A stretch of 20,128 nucleotides of DNA from a virus, in IMG/VR virus record IMGVR_UViG_3300042922_000484, positions 1 through 20,128 of that record. One strand, written 5' to 3'. A program made the translations under genes and the position numbers. Below are positions 1 to 8,727 of this stretch, piece after piece. The stretch's first letter is position 1. Every line of letters starts with the position of its first letter. The notes under the pieces were generated by a model. It searched no databases. It saw only the letters and a program-made list of their open reading frames with translations, and was not told where the DNA came from.

Positions 1-32
1 AACTTTGTTTGCTAATTACATCGTCAGTCGGC

Positions 33-154
33 TTATTTTGAAGTTTCTTCAATAGCAACTGCTACTGCAACTGTAGCTCCAACCATTGGGTTGTTACCCA
101 TTCCGATAAGACCCATCATTTCAACGCTGGTTTCGGTTTTAATCCTTGAAACCC
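33..154 (-). CDS. 3' end of an unrecognised host-side gene
   Basis: An open minus-strand frame ends at TAA (33-35). Its last residues are rich in Gly, Ala and Val, with the stretch GLIGMGNNPMVGATVAVAVA shortly before the C-terminus. The frame stays open rightward to about position 205 but has no convincing start or ribosome site there, so this looks like the C-terminal fragment of a gene whose 5' part lies elsewhere, perhaps beyond the prophage. Base composition is visibly less AT-rich than the phage genes. I do not recognise the family. The upstream limit given is only a guess at where host-like sequence begins. Confidence 0.4.
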
Positions 155-217
155 GCACTATCACTAACTTTACATACGTTGCTTTTGAAAAATAAAGCCA
201 CGTTATTTATTAATTTT

Positions 218-247
218 ATTATACCAAATTATGAATTGAAAAGTAAA
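218..247 (-). promoter_or_regulatory. possible promoter pointing into the left flank
   Basis: On the minus strand there is TATAAT (218-223) with a weak TTTACT (242-247) 18 bp upstream. It would drive transcription leftward into the host-side fragment. The -35 match is poor and the region is AT-rich, so this may be chance. The rest of 155-330 shows no gene that I can support. Confidence 0.3.
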
Positions 248-330
248 GATATTTTTCTATATTTATCTTAAATACTCTAAAAAATAAAGTTCTTCAAATT
301 TGAGATAGTACAAAATTTCAAACACCTAAG

Positions 331-366
331 AAAAAATATGATATCACCATTTCTGGCAATACCCTA
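331..366 (-). terminator. terminator after the SHOCT gene
   Basis: Minus-strand hairpin with a GAAA loop; stem arms at 340-349 and 354-363 include some G-U pairs, followed by a T-run (331-336). It is a near copy of the terminator at 1309-1342, sharing the core GCCAGAAATGG. It closes the single-gene SHOCT transcription unit. Confidence 0.7.
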
Positions 367-378
367 AAATAATATATG

Positions 379-1203
379 CTATTTAATTTTATTTAATAAT
401 ACTTTCTTCTTTTCACTAAATTCTTCTTCAGTAATTATTCCCTTTCCTTTTAAATCAGCCAAATCTTTTAATTGTTCAGTAACTGATACCATTGAACCTT
501 TCGATAATTGCATATTTATAAAATTATTGTAATCTTTTTCAGGTATCATTTTTATTAAAGTTATATAATCTTTAAAATCAAAAAACATTGAATGCCTTTC
601 TCCATTAACATAATAGTTAAAAAAAGTTTCCCTATCATCATGAGTTATAATTTCGGACTTTATTGATTCAATCTTACCTTTTTTCCTACTACCAATTACG
701 GCACCTGCACCACCTGCAATAACACCTCCGACAATTGCTCCTCCTACTGAACTTCCTCCTATTTCTCCACCACCACCCGAGATTTTTGTTTGTTTAGAAA
801 CATTACCTTGAGTTGAATAGTATTCGATATCTTTTAATGGTACTTTATACAAAATATATTTTTCCTCTCTGCTTTGTACTACTGCTGGAAATAAAAACAA
901 ACTCTGATCTTTAATCCAAATATATTGCTTATCTTTAGATATTTTAGCAAAACCATTTTTATAGTTTACAATTTTATAATCATTGGATATATTATATTCA
1001 ATCTTCTTTTCTTCAAATATCTTATTATTTTTTTCATCTTCTTTAATTTGTCTTTGTTTTTGAGTTTCTTTTATTTTATTATTAGAAATAACCGCCCATA
1101 TACAGAGTCCTATAAATATAAATAGTCCTATAAAAAACGTACTTGGCGATGCAACAGCCCACCATATTAATAAAATTAAAGCTATTATAGCAATACAACC
1201 CAT
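379..1203 (-). CDS. SHOCT-domain membrane protein, moron-like
   Basis: 274-residue protein. Residues about 1-40 form two hydrophobic membrane segments. A basic, glutamate-rich linker and a soluble middle domain follow, then a Gly-rich hydrophobic stretch (about residues 142-175) that may be a third membrane region. The last 30 or so residues (LKDLADLKGKGIITEEEFSE) are a typical SHOCT domain, a short C-terminal oligomerisation motif. The gene has its own promoter (1249-1278) and lies between two similar terminators, so it is transcribed apart from the tail operon. That is the usual setting of a moron (cargo) gene expressed in the lysogen. It contains no in-frame TGA and stops with TAG. The function is unknown; superinfection exclusion or envelope modification would be inference only. 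Confidence 0.85.
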   Translation of the reverse strand: MGCIAIIALILLIWWAVASPSTFFIGLFIFIGLCIWAVISNNKIKETQKQRQIKEDEKNNKIFEEKKIEYNISNDYKIVNYKNGFAKISKDKQYIWIKDQSLFLFPAVVQSREEKYILYKVPLKDIEYYSTQGNVSKQTKISGGGGEIGGSSVGGAIVGGVIAGGAGAVIGSRKKGKIESIKSEIITHDDRETFFNYYVNGERHSMFFDFKDYITLIKMIPEKDYNNFINMQLSKGSMVSVTEQLKDLADLKGKGIITEEEFSEKKKVLLNKIK

Positions 1204-1248
1204 CTATTAACACTTCCTTTACATATTAAATAAAAAATTCATATTTAC

Positions 1249-1278
1249 ATTATAATCATAAATATCTACAAATATCAA
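1249..1278 (-). promoter_or_regulatory. promoter of the SHOCT gene
   Basis: Minus-strand TTGATA (1273-1278), an 18-bp spacer and TATAAT (1249-1254), about 45 bp upstream of the start codon and just downstream of the terminator at 1309-1342. The match is close to a housekeeping sigma promoter and supports independent transcription of the cassette. Confidence 0.6.
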
Positions 1279-1308
1279 TAATTTCTTCATTATTCCTTAT
1301 AAAAAGTC

Positions 1309-1342
1309 AAAAAAAGGGTATCACCATTTCTGGCAACACCCT
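1309..1342 (-). terminator. terminator after the tape measure gene
   Basis: Minus-strand hairpin: AGGGTGTTGCCA, loop GAAA, TGGTGATACCCT, followed by a T-run. It ends the structural operon just after the tape measure stop codon and is repeated in slightly decayed form at 331-366. Confidence 0.85.
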
Positions 1343-1379
1343 AAAAATTTTCACTACTACATATGTTATTTTTTTATTT

Positions 1380-3791
1380 TTAACTATGAGTAGTAACAAA
1401 TCTAGTGATATCATTAAGCATATCATCCGCATTATTTACTTCATGTAAATTAATATTATCTATATGATAATTATTAGTTACTCTATGATCTTCAGTTTGT
1501 GGCTGTATAGACCCATTTGTATTATTTATGCTTCTATTATTCCTATTATTAATGATTCCTTGGCCTATGTTATCAGCTGCTGGTATCGGATTTAATTTAT
1601 TTAGATTAAGTCCAACACTCATATCTTTTGATAATCCTTTTATTGCATCAGTAACTTTAGATTTATTTTTATCAATTCCTTGAGCAAGTCCACCCATAAA
1701 GTCTGGCATCCAAGTTTCATAATCAGTTAACGGTCCTTCATCTGGTACACTAAAATGTAAAAAGCCTTTTATTTTATCCGCTACTCCACTAACTGCATTT
1801 ATAACTCCACCAATAGCACCTTTAATACCGTCTATTAATCCTTGTATAAAATCTTTACCCCATTGTAAAGCCTTACCTGGTAAACTTGTTAAGAAACTTA
1901 TAGCACTATTAAATCCATTACTAATAACGCTTCCTATAGTACCCATAACAGACGATATACCGTTTTTCAATCCATTTATCATATTCGCACCAAATTGTAC
2001 AAATCGACTAGGTAAACTTTCAAACCAACTTACTACTGCATTAAAAGCATTTTTAATTCCATTTCCAGCACTCTCTACACCGCTAACCAAATTTCCAAAA
2101 AATCCAATAACAGCGTTAATTACTCCACCAATTACAGATTTTATTGTGTTTCATACTTCATTCACTAAATCTCTAAAAGCTTGATTCTTATTGTATAAAA
2201 CTACTAATGCTGTAACTAATCCAGCTATAGCTATAACTACTATTGCAATAGGATTTAAACTCATAGCTAAATTCAATGCTGTTTGTGCTACTGTTGCTGC
2301 TCCCTCTGCTATAGTTGAAGCCACAAGTTGAGCCTTTTGTGCTATTCATGCTATAGCCTGTTTCCCAAGTTCCAATGTCATTTTGGCTAAACTTACTGCA
2401 CCTTCTGCTGCTGCCCTTCCAAAATCTAGCATCGCACTTCCAGCTGTTCTTGCAAATCCACCTATTTTACTTAATCCACTACCTAATGTATCAAGTACAC
2501 TAGAACCAAAATTAGATATTCTAGTACTTACAGATAAAACTCCATCTTGTAAATACATGAATGCAACTCTAGCTGTATCTATTTTATCTTTAACATTCCC
2601 TATAGTAGTTGTTACTGTAGCTATAGCAGTTCTAACATTGTTTACAGTGCCAATTATGCCTTGGATTGCTTTCCATGTAGCAAAAGCCGAACCTATACCA
2701 ATTACTATTGCCTTTGTAGCTTCTCCATGTTGTGCAAATCAATCAAGTGCATCTTTTATAGCAGTTAGTCCACCTTTAGCAAGTCCTAAAAGTTGATTAC
2801 TTAAATTAGATCCACTGCTACCCATCTTAGGGAATAAATTAGTAGCTATTTGTATAACATCTTTTATAATCCCTGAAATTATAGGTGATAATGTAGTTAT
2901 TGCCTGACTTATAAATTTCATCCCATTACTAATAATATCTTTAGAGCCATTTATTGCATTTTTTATAGCATCTTGTATTTTTGGCATATTCCCATTAAAC
3001 CAAGTAACCGCATTATTAAAAGCTGGTAATAATAATGTACCAACACTTTGACCTAATGTAGCAAGATTCAATTGTGCAACCCTGATCTGATTCGCAAAAC
3101 TTCCACTTAATGTTCTGCCAAAATCTCCTTGAGCATCTTTTGTAACGTTCATAAGATAGTTATATCTTAATATAGTTTGTTCTGATTGACTCATTTGAGC
3201 ATATGGCTTTTTAATACCTTCAGATAATGCAAAAGCTTGTAAATTAGCTACGGACATGTTAATACCAAGTGCTTTTAATGGCTCTGTCTCTCCAGATATT
3301 CCTGACCTTATCTTTTCCCACATATCAGAAGTACCTACATTATAAAAAGAACTCATGTCTCCAGTTAGTTGTACAAGTTTCTTGGACATATCCCCAGCTT
3401 TTTGTTCTGTAACTCCACTAGATTTAAGCATAGCACCCATAAATCCAACCCACTGTGTACTAGCTGTCTGGGATATTCCAGCACTTTTAGCTGTTGTTTG
3501 TGTCCAATCTTCAATAGATTTTGCACTATTCTTATATGTCTGTTGGACTACATTCTGTGCTTCCGATAAATTGCTAGCACTTTCAGCCAGTTTATATCCC
3601 TGATCTATTAAGGATTTAAACCCAAAACCCACACCTAATACAGCACCTAATTTAAGAGCAAGACTACCTATTTTTCCAAAAGAACTCTCAAATATTCCTG
3701 ATAACCCTTTTGCTTTTTCTCCTGCTTTATCAAGTTCTGTACTTGCATTATCTTTTAGTAATAATTCTCCAAATATACTAAATAATTTCAT
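1380..3791 (-). CDS. tail tape measure protein (three UGA-Trp codons)
   Basis: Read with TGA as Trp, this is one 803-residue protein; read with the standard code it breaks into three pieces. The TGA codons are at 2739-2741, 2346-2348 and 2151-2153 (residues 351, 482 and 547), all in one frame, and eight further Trp residues use TGG. The N-terminus (MKLFSIFGELLLKDNASTEL) and the Ala/Ser-rich helical body are typical of siphovirus tape measures, which set tail length and help DNA entry. Hydrophobic segments lie around residues 500-525. The C-terminal tail (VTNNYHIDNINLHEVNNADD) looks complete, so the gene is not truncated. ATG follows GGGGGTGAT and lies 3 nt after the stop of the upstream chaperone frame. 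No in-frame TAA or TAG occurs across 2.4 kb. Confidence 0.9.
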
Positions 3792-3794
3792 CCG

Positions 3795-4507
3795 TTAATC
3801 ACCCCCTTTTTGATTATTTCTATTTAAGTTATCTAATCTTCGTATTTTTTCAGCTTCTGCCAATGCTTCTTCTTTCGTTATTTTTTTAGCACTTTTTATG
3901 TCTGTATTTGTATTTTTGAATGCTTTATTTTTATAATCTTCAAAACTTATATAATTATTTTCATCCATGTAAATATGCTCTATATTTCATTGTTCAAAGA
4001 GTCTATCTTCAGCAATCTTTATATTCATCTTTCCAATTAATTTAATTCCATCAAAAAATCTTAAATTCATTACATAATCAATATTATTGTATCTACTTAA
4101 AATCGTATCCATGCATTCATATTCATCAAAATCTTCAGGCACTATACTATGTGCAAATTGAATTATTTTGCAGAGTTCAGTGCCTGTCCGAAAAAACCTG
4201 AGAATTGGTCATCATTAAATATTGAATTTACTATCTCCATAACATCTTTTAATTCCATGTTTTCTACTTCACTTATAGACTGGCTACTTATATCAGCAAA
4301 TAATTTATATATTTCTTGTTGTGCGTCTCCTAAATGTTCTACAAATAACATTGTTAATTCTACTTGTAGATTTTGCTGTGCTTCTTCTTTTTCTTTAGGA
4401 GTTTTGTTTGATATATCTGTTATTAATTCTTTTATTTCTGCCTTTATATTCATTTTTTTAATAATTCTAGTTAATGTAAATAGATCTCCAAATTGTAATT
4501 TTCTCAT
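3795..4507 (-). CDS. GT tail assembly chaperone, -1 frameshift product
   Basis: Two overlapping frames can be joined by -1 slippage at T TTT TTC (4190-4196). The first 106 residues come from the G frame; then 131 residues are read from CGG at 4190-4188 to TAA at 3795-3797, giving about 237 residues. The extension contains one TGA (3987-3989, fusion residue 174) read as Trp. It ends in a charged helix (ITKEEALAEAEKIRRLDNLN) common in T-type extensions. The extension frame has no start or ribosome site of its own that I can see and sits directly before the tape measure, as in the lambda G/GT arrangement. GT bridges G to the tape measure during tail assembly. The heptamer and frame layout are seen; the frameshifting itself is inferred. 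Confidence 0.8.
4163..4507 (-). CDS. G-type tail assembly chaperone
   Basis: 114 residues, ATG start, TAA stop. It is mostly helical with an acidic C-terminal half (SQSISEVENMELKDVMEIVN) and has the usual position between major tail protein and tape measure. It is the unshifted product of the gene whose last residues overlap the slippery heptamer at 4190-4196. The G protein coats the tape measure during assembly and is absent from the virion in characterised phages. The assignment rests on position, size and the frameshift site. Confidence 0.75.
   Translation of the reverse strand: MRKLQFGDLFTLTRIIKKMNIKAEIKELITDISNKTPKEKEEAQQNLQVELTMLFVEHLGDAQQEIYKLFADISSQSISEVENMELKDVMEIVNSIFNDDQFSGFFGQALNSAK
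4190..4196 (-). promoter_or_regulatory. -1 ribosomal frameshift heptamer
   Basis: Reads TTTTTTC on the minus strand, in phase as GGT TTT TTC in the G frame. Both tRNAs can re-pair one base back and continue with CGG. The G stop codon lies about 25 nt downstream. I did not model a stimulatory structure. Confidence 0.75.
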
Positions 4508-4560
4508 ATTATTATTACCTCTTTCTTATATTTATTTATTTTTATTTAATTTTCTAACGT

Positions 4561-4586
4561 AAAAAAGCACCTATTGAAAGGTACTT
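4561..4586 (-). terminator. terminator after the major tail protein
   Basis: Minus-strand hairpin AAGTACCT / AGGTGCTT (one wobble) with a short loop, followed by TTTTTT. It lies between the major tail protein stop and the chaperone start, so it probably reduces transcription of chaperone and tape measure relative to the abundant tube protein. Confidence 0.7.
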
Positions 4587-4590
4587 ATAA

Positions 4591-5481
4591 TTAGTTGTTT
4601 GTTACATTCATTGTTGGAATTGAATTTAAATACAATCCGTTTGTAGATTTAACATTATTAAGCATATTTGTATCTTTATTATATGCCACTGTAACGATTT
4701 GACCACTTGTTGGTGCTGTGGTTAATGTTAATTCTATTGTATTTTGGTTATTAACCCCTATTTCTGCATCTGTAATAATATCTGTTGTAACACCTGTTGT
4801 ACCTTTTACTGTAACAGTAAATCCATTTTTTGGCACTGGAGTGGTTACTGTATCTGTAAATGTTAATAATACCTTATTATTAGATATAATAGGTGTTTGG
4901 CTTAATGTGAATATAGTTGATACATTTGCTTTCGGGAACCTAATTTCAAATGGTAATTCATCTATAGCATAAGGATCTATATAAGCTGTAAATGTACATG
5001 CTAAAACGTTATCATTATCGTCCTTTGTATTTCATTTCAAACCATCTGTATTTGCTGCGTTCTTTAGAATTATAATAACTGGTAAATTACTGCCACTTAT
5101 TTTTCCCACTAATGCTAGATTTTCTAAATAATCCGATTCATCTATGCTAGTTTTACCTGTTATAATATCGTAACTTGCATCAGAGTCGGTGTCTATTGTT
5201 CCTCTCAATAATAATGTTAATATTTCTGCTGTAACTTCCAATAAATTTGTTGCCAAAGTTACTGTTGTATTCGTAACAAACTCTCCATACTTCATATCGC
5301 CTTTAATTCCATCCACCTTAATTTGACGGGTGTTACTTTTTACTGTAAACGTATTCCCACCTGCTGTAGCACCAATTAAAGCTTCTTGATCTGTACCATA
5401 ATTTTTATATAATGCCCCAGCATCTATTAATAAATTATTAGGTGTATTGGGTGTAAAACCAACTGTTTTTGTATTATTCAT
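4591..5481 (-). CDS. major tail (tube) protein with C-terminal Ig-like domain, one UGA-Trp
   Basis: 296 residues when TGA at 5032-5034 (residue 150) is read as Trp; otherwise it splits into pieces with about 195 bp between them that are also fully open. The N-terminal 190 or so residues are tube-like and beta-rich (start MNNTKTVGFTPNTPNNLLID). From about residue 195 a SwmB/Ig-like domain follows, with alternating Thr/Val strands (GFTVTVKGTTGV, TIELTLTTAPTSGQIVTVAY). Such C-terminal domains decorate the outside of siphovirus tails and often contact surfaces. Position between tail terminator and chaperones, followed directly by a terminator, fits a highly made structural protein. The TGA codon is the only Trp in the protein. 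Confidence 0.85.
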
Positions 5482-5508
5482 ATATTTATTACCTGCCTTT
5501 CTATTTTT

Positions 5509-5904
5509 TTATTGATCTCTTTCATAAGTTTTAACTAAAAATCTTAGCTGACGTCTTTTTAAATTAACGTCTGGATCATTTAAATTAAGACGACATGGGT
5601 TATACCTACTTATTTGTATAAACATATCGTCTTTTATTATTGTTATTTTATTTAATTTCTTATATATAGCATCCGTTAAAGTCTCAACTTCTTCTACTCC
5701 ATGCTTATTGGTCCATATATCTATGTACACTAAGTTATTATTAGAATATTCATTATTGGGAATGGCACTGTACATTAAAACTGTAGCATATGGATATACT
5801 TTGGCTCCATTTTCTGCACTTTCCTTATCTTGTGGATATTCGTCTGTATAGCATGTAACAATAGGCTGTATTTGTTCGATTAAATAATCATACATATTAA
5901 GCAT
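5509..5904 (-). CDS. probable tail terminator (SPP1 gp17-like)
   Basis: 131 residues starting MLNMYDYLIEQIQPIVTCYT. Size, mixed alpha/beta character (YATVLMYSAIPN, LVYIDIWTNK) and place between the HK97-gp10-like protein and the tail tube gene match the tail terminator or tail completion family, which caps the tail tube and joins it to the head. The ATG lies 2 nt after the upstream stop codon, suggesting translational coupling. No catalytic motif is expected. Assigned by synteny more than by sequence. Confidence 0.6.
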   Translation of the reverse strand: MLNMYDYLIEQIQPIVTCYTDEYPQDKESAENGAKVYPYATVLMYSAIPNNEYSNNNLVYIDIWTNKHGVEEVETLTDAIYKKLNKITIIKDDMFIQISRYNPCRLNLNDPDVNLKRRQLRFLVKTYERDQ

Positions 5905-5906
5905 TT

Positions 5907-6248
5907 TTAAACACCCATTTTAGATGTTATAATTTTATCTGCTATTTCAGTTATTTTACTTGAACTATCATTAATAGTATTTTGTAATATATGCTGTGCC
6001 TTTTGCTTAGAACTTCCATTTTCTACTCATTCGGAGTAATACGCTTCAGGCGTTGTTCCTATTCTAATACCACTATTATTATCAAGGGTATCAAAGGTTT
6101 CTGACCTTCTCATATTTCCACTTACAACTGGTGTTCTTGATTGATATTCAGCAACTAAAACTGTGCCCCATGCGTTGCATATTTCTTTTTTACTTGCATT
6201 AATAGCCGCTTTTACTTCTGAACTATAATCTTTAAAAGTAGATGACAT
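5907..6248 (-). CDS. HK97 gp10-like head-tail protein, one UGA-Trp
   Basis: 113 residues with TGA at 6027-6029 (residue 74) read as Trp, restoring the motif YYSEWVENGSSKQKAQHIL. This is the signature region of HK97 gp10-family proteins (a Y..xVE.G pattern). With the standard code the protein would end exactly inside this conserved motif. The N-terminus (MSSTFKDYSSEVKAAINASK) and RTPVVSGNMRRS, matching the family's 'TPVdtGnLR' motif, support the call. The family acts in joining head and tail. The stop is TAA just before the next start. Confidence 0.85.
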
Positions 6249-6264
6249 TATATCACCATCCTTT

Positions 6265-6582
6265 CTATTTTATTTGATATACAAATATCTCTGTATAAGT
6301 ATCCCATCGAATAAATTTTCTTATCTCATATTCTTCTGTATCATCTGTAGTTTTAAGTATAGAATTAATTTTAATATCTTCATCTACTCCAAAATACTCA
6401 TAGAATAATCGGTTTGTAACATCTAAATCATACCCATATGTCTTTAACAGTAATTCTTTATTATAAGGTTGTTTGTCCAAATCTATATTTTTTATAAATA
6501 TATCTGTAGTAACATAATCACCATGGCTATTAATAGAGCCTTGTCCTTTATTCCATAGGGCATATGTTGTATTAGCTAACAT
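6265..6582 (-). CDS. probable head closure protein (SPP1 gp16-like)
   Basis: 105 residues, ATG start 8 bp after the previous stop with GATAGG upstream. A small, beta-rich protein (YEIRKFIRWDTYTEIFVYQI) in the place of the head completion or stopper protein between connector and HK97-gp10-like genes. The family plugs the portal after packaging. The call is mainly synteny. Confidence 0.55.
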   Translation of the reverse strand: MLANTTYALWNKGQGSINSHGDYVTTDIFIKNIDLDKQPYNKELLLKTYGYDLDVTNRLFYEYFGVDEDIKINSILKTTDDTEEYEIRKFIRWDTYTEIFVYQIK

Positions 6583-6590
6583 CCTATCAC

Positions 6591-6890
6591 CTATCCCATC
6601 AATTTAATTCTAGGTAGTGGTAGTAATACTTTTACATCAGAAGATAGTCCATCAGTAAAAGTACCACTTCTAGAACCTTGGCTAAATTGTTTAGTTCCCT
6701 CAAGACCATGTTTCCTAAAAGCTTCAACTATATATTGTAGTAATGCATCAAGATAAGTAGCTTCTACATCTAAATTATCAATCTTTAAATAATTCTTAAT
6801 TAAAGTAGAACCTTGCCTTAAATAAATACTTATAAGAGCATCTTGGTTGCTAACATTTAATATAATTTTTGCATCATCTAAAATTGCCAT
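6591..6890 (-). CDS. head-tail connector (gp6/gp15-like adaptor)
   Basis: 99 residues. MAILDDAKIILNVSNQDALI, then YLDALLQYIVEAFRKHGLEG, is the all-helical pattern of phage gp6-like connectors (SPP1 gp15, HK97 gp6), which form the ring beneath the portal. It sits after the capsid gene as expected and stops with TAG. AGGAGG lies about 5 nt upstream of the ATG. Confidence 0.75.
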   Translation of the reverse strand: MAILDDAKIILNVSNQDALISIYLRQGSTLIKNYLKIDNLDVEATYLDALLQYIVEAFRKHGLEGTKQFSQGSRSGTFTDGLSSDVKVLLPLPRIKLMG

Positions 6891-6908
6891 AAGACTTACC
6901 TCCTATTT

Positions 6909-6942
6909 AAAAAGGATAAGGCTTTTATTTATCCTTATCCTT
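6909..6942 (-). terminator. terminator overlapping the end of the 45-residue gene
   Basis: Minus-strand stem AAGGATAAGG / CCTTATCCTT (arms 6933-6942 and 6912-6921) with an 11-nt loop, followed by TTTTTAAA. The last Lys/Asp codons and the stop codon (6925-6927) lie in the stem and loop. It probably sets the ratio of capsid to connector transcripts. Confidence 0.75.
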
Positions 6943-7062
6943 AGTTTTATCTTCAACTTTTTTAACAACTTCCTTAATTTCTTTAAAACCTTTTGAAATT
7001 AAATCTTTTATGATTTTTTCATCTTCACTTATTCTCACAACATTTAAATTTTTAAGCTTCAT
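6925..7062 (-). CDS. small lysine-rich phage protein
   Basis: 45 residues, ATG at 7062, TAA at 6925-6927, preceded by GGGGTGAT at good spacing and immediately downstream of the capsid gene. It begins MKLKNLNVVRISEDEKIIKD and ends in a charged Lys/Asp tail. A short N-terminal beta segment followed by helix recurs in small genes placed after major capsid genes in Clostridium phages; the function is unknown. The good ribosome site and tight packing between capsid stop and terminator argue it is real. Confidence 0.7.
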   Translation of the reverse strand: MKLKNLNVVRISEDEKIIKDLISKGFKEIKEVVKKVEDKTKDKDK

Positions 7063-7080
7063 ATATAATCACCCCTAATA

Positions 7081-8004
7081 TTAAGCTAAAGCTTCTTTAA
7101 TATTTGCAAAACAATGTGCTAACATATTGTCTGGAATCCAAAGATCATGATACTTTCTATAGTCTAATTTATATGCTCTTGCACTCTGATTAGTCTCTGG
7201 ATCAAATATTCTTATATTATCTGTCTTACTTACTGCTATAGGGCAAGTCTGTGAGCATATTAACCAATTAATATTTTTAGCATTGGCATCAGCTACAAAA
7301 CCACCGGATGTTTGTCCCGCTGTTTTACCATCTTGGAATACATAAGCTGTCTTTAATCTTAAAGAAGGTACTGCAACAATTAAGTTGTCATCAATCATTG
7401 TTACTTTAGTAGAATAAGCACCACTCGCAAAATCAGTAACTTGAAGCTGTTTAGTAATTTCAGTAGAATTTTCAAGGATATTTTTAGTAATAGCACTCAT
7501 TGTTATAATAAGTGGAATATCTCCTACAACATCCTTTACTGCTGCAATATCAGCTTTCAATTTAGAAAGTATATCGGATGCTGCTGGTAAATAACCTCCA
7601 CTTGCTCTACTGCCTGCTATTGCTAAAGATGCTATTTTGCTGTATCTGTAAGCATCTATCTCAGGAATAACTTGTGTTCTCTGGAATTGAGACATAACGT
7701 TAGATGCAGTTGCTACAAAATTAGATTCATCCACATCATTCTCATCAATTGAGAAGGATCTACCTCTATCCATAGTCATAGTTTTAGTTTCATATTCAAG
7801 AGTAACATCCCCTGATACAAAACCTGCTGATCTATCATAATTTCCTAAACCACTCATAGAAATTTTAGGTATCTTTATCTCTTTTCCACCCTTATATATA
7901 ACTTGTCCTGCATTTGCTTCCATCCAACCACTTGTAGCACCTGCCACTGCTTGAGCATCTAATGCATTTTGAAATAAACTTGCGTATTCTATTGTATTTG
8001 CCAT
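7081..8004 (-). CDS. major capsid protein
   Basis: 307 residues, starting MANTIEYASLFQNALDAQAV, with conserved-looking segments KEIKIPKISMSGLGNYDRSA, TMDRGRSFSIDENDVDESNF and YRKYHDLWIPDNM near the end. This is a common Firmicutes HK97-fold capsid protein without an obvious prohead protease gene nearby. It follows the scaffold gene directly, as in SPP1-like modules. The ATG is preceded by AAAGAGG. All three Trp codons are TGG and no TGA occurs, notable for the protein made in the largest amount. Confidence 0.9.
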   Translation of the reverse strand: MANTIEYASLFQNALDAQAVAGATSGWMEANAGQVIYKGGKEIKIPKISMSGLGNYDRSAGFVSGDVTLEYETKTMTMDRGRSFSIDENDVDESNFVATASNVMSQFQRTQVIPEIDAYRYSKIASLAIAGSRASGGYLPAASDILSKLKADIAAVKDVVGDIPLIITMSAITKNILENSTEITKQLQVTDFASGAYSTKVTMIDDNLIVAVPSLRLKTAYVFQDGKTAGQTSGGFVADANAKNINWLICSQTCPIAVSKTDNIRIFDPETNQSARAYKLDYRKYHDLWIPDNMLAHCFANIKEALA

Positions 8005-8080
8005 AATTTAAATTACCTCTTTCTTATATAAATTTATTTTTTATTTCTTGTTCTTTAAAGACTACAATTACAAAAAGTCA

Positions 8081-8659
8081 TTATTTAATACCAAATATTT
8101 TATTAATTTCAGCTTTTACTTGTTCTTCAGCTGTTAAATTTGTATTAGTATTTTTAGGTGGTTTATATCCACCCTTTAATCTTTCTTCTGCTAGAGCATT
8201 AACCTTAGTATTTAAAACATTCTCTAAGCTTTCCAGATTCTTGGTTGTTGTTTCTTCATCTTCTCCAATAAAATAATCGACTAATTCAGAAGGTAACTTC
8301 TTATCTGTAGCCATTTTAAGAGCCTTATTTCTTAGTGTTTCATGAGCCTTTTCTTTTTCAGACTTATTAATTCTCTCAGTAAGTTCTCTAATTTGTTTTT
8401 GTTCTGCTGTTTCCTGTGGATTAGATTTAGTAACTGCATCATCAATAAGTTTTTTAAGATTATTTGTTTTCCAAGTATCTAAACCCTTATTAAAGTTTGT
8501 GTCTAGTTTAGGCTGTAATAGCTTTTTACCATCATCTGTATTCAAGAAGTTCTCAACTCTATCAGGTGTAACTAAACCCCCAACATAATTTTTAACATCT
8601 TCACTATCTTTGTTTGCTTCAAAATAATCTGTTATCTCTTTAAAATTTTCTACTGCCAT
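8081..8659 (-). CDS. capsid scaffolding protein (DUF4355-like)
   Basis: 192 residues, acidic and strongly helical, with a central coiled coil (KQIRELTERINKSEKEKAHE) and a basic C-terminus (LTAEEQVKAEINKIFGIK). This layout and its place just before the capsid gene are typical of phage scaffolds of the DUF4355 type, which guide capsid assembly and leave the head before packaging. ATG with GGAGAGAG upstream. Its single Trp is TGG. Confidence 0.85.
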   Translation of the reverse strand: MAVENFKEITDYFEANKDSEDVKNYVGGLVTPDRVENFLNTDDGKKLLQPKLDTNFNKGLDTWKTNNLKKLIDDAVTKSNPQETAEQKQIRELTERINKSEKEKAHETLRNKALKMATDKKLPSELVDYFIGEDEETTTKNLESLENVLNTKVNALAEERLKGGYKPPKNTNTNLTAEEQVKAEINKIFGIK

Positions 8660-8683
8660 TGAAATATCTCTCTCCTTTTCGCC

Positions 8684-8712
8684 CTTTATGTACCTTAGTC
8701 CATAAAGTGCAT
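8684..8712 (-). promoter_or_regulatory. leader hairpin upstream of the scaffold gene
   Basis: The minus strand carries CTTTATG and CATAAAG separated by about 11 nt, between the MuF-gene terminator and the scaffold ribosome site. It may stabilise or regulate the scaffold/capsid mRNA. No clear promoter was found here. Confidence 0.3.
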
Positions 8713-8727
8713 TTATTTTTTTGTATA

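Noticed and set aside
131-153. GGTTT...AAAACC inverted repeat as the attachment core
   Set aside because: The right prophage end is not in the window, so no duplicated core can be shown.
925-1125. Plus-strand open frames opposite the phage genes
   Set aside because: All lie antisense to well-supported genes, lack ribosome sites and have hydrophobic low-complexity products expected from AT-rich antisense DNA.
1380-3791. Tape measure and other genes as pseudogenes with nonsense mutations
   Set aside because: Every interruption is TGA, never TAA or TAG, and there are no frameshifts. Sixteen independent mutations of only one stop type in eight genes is not decay.
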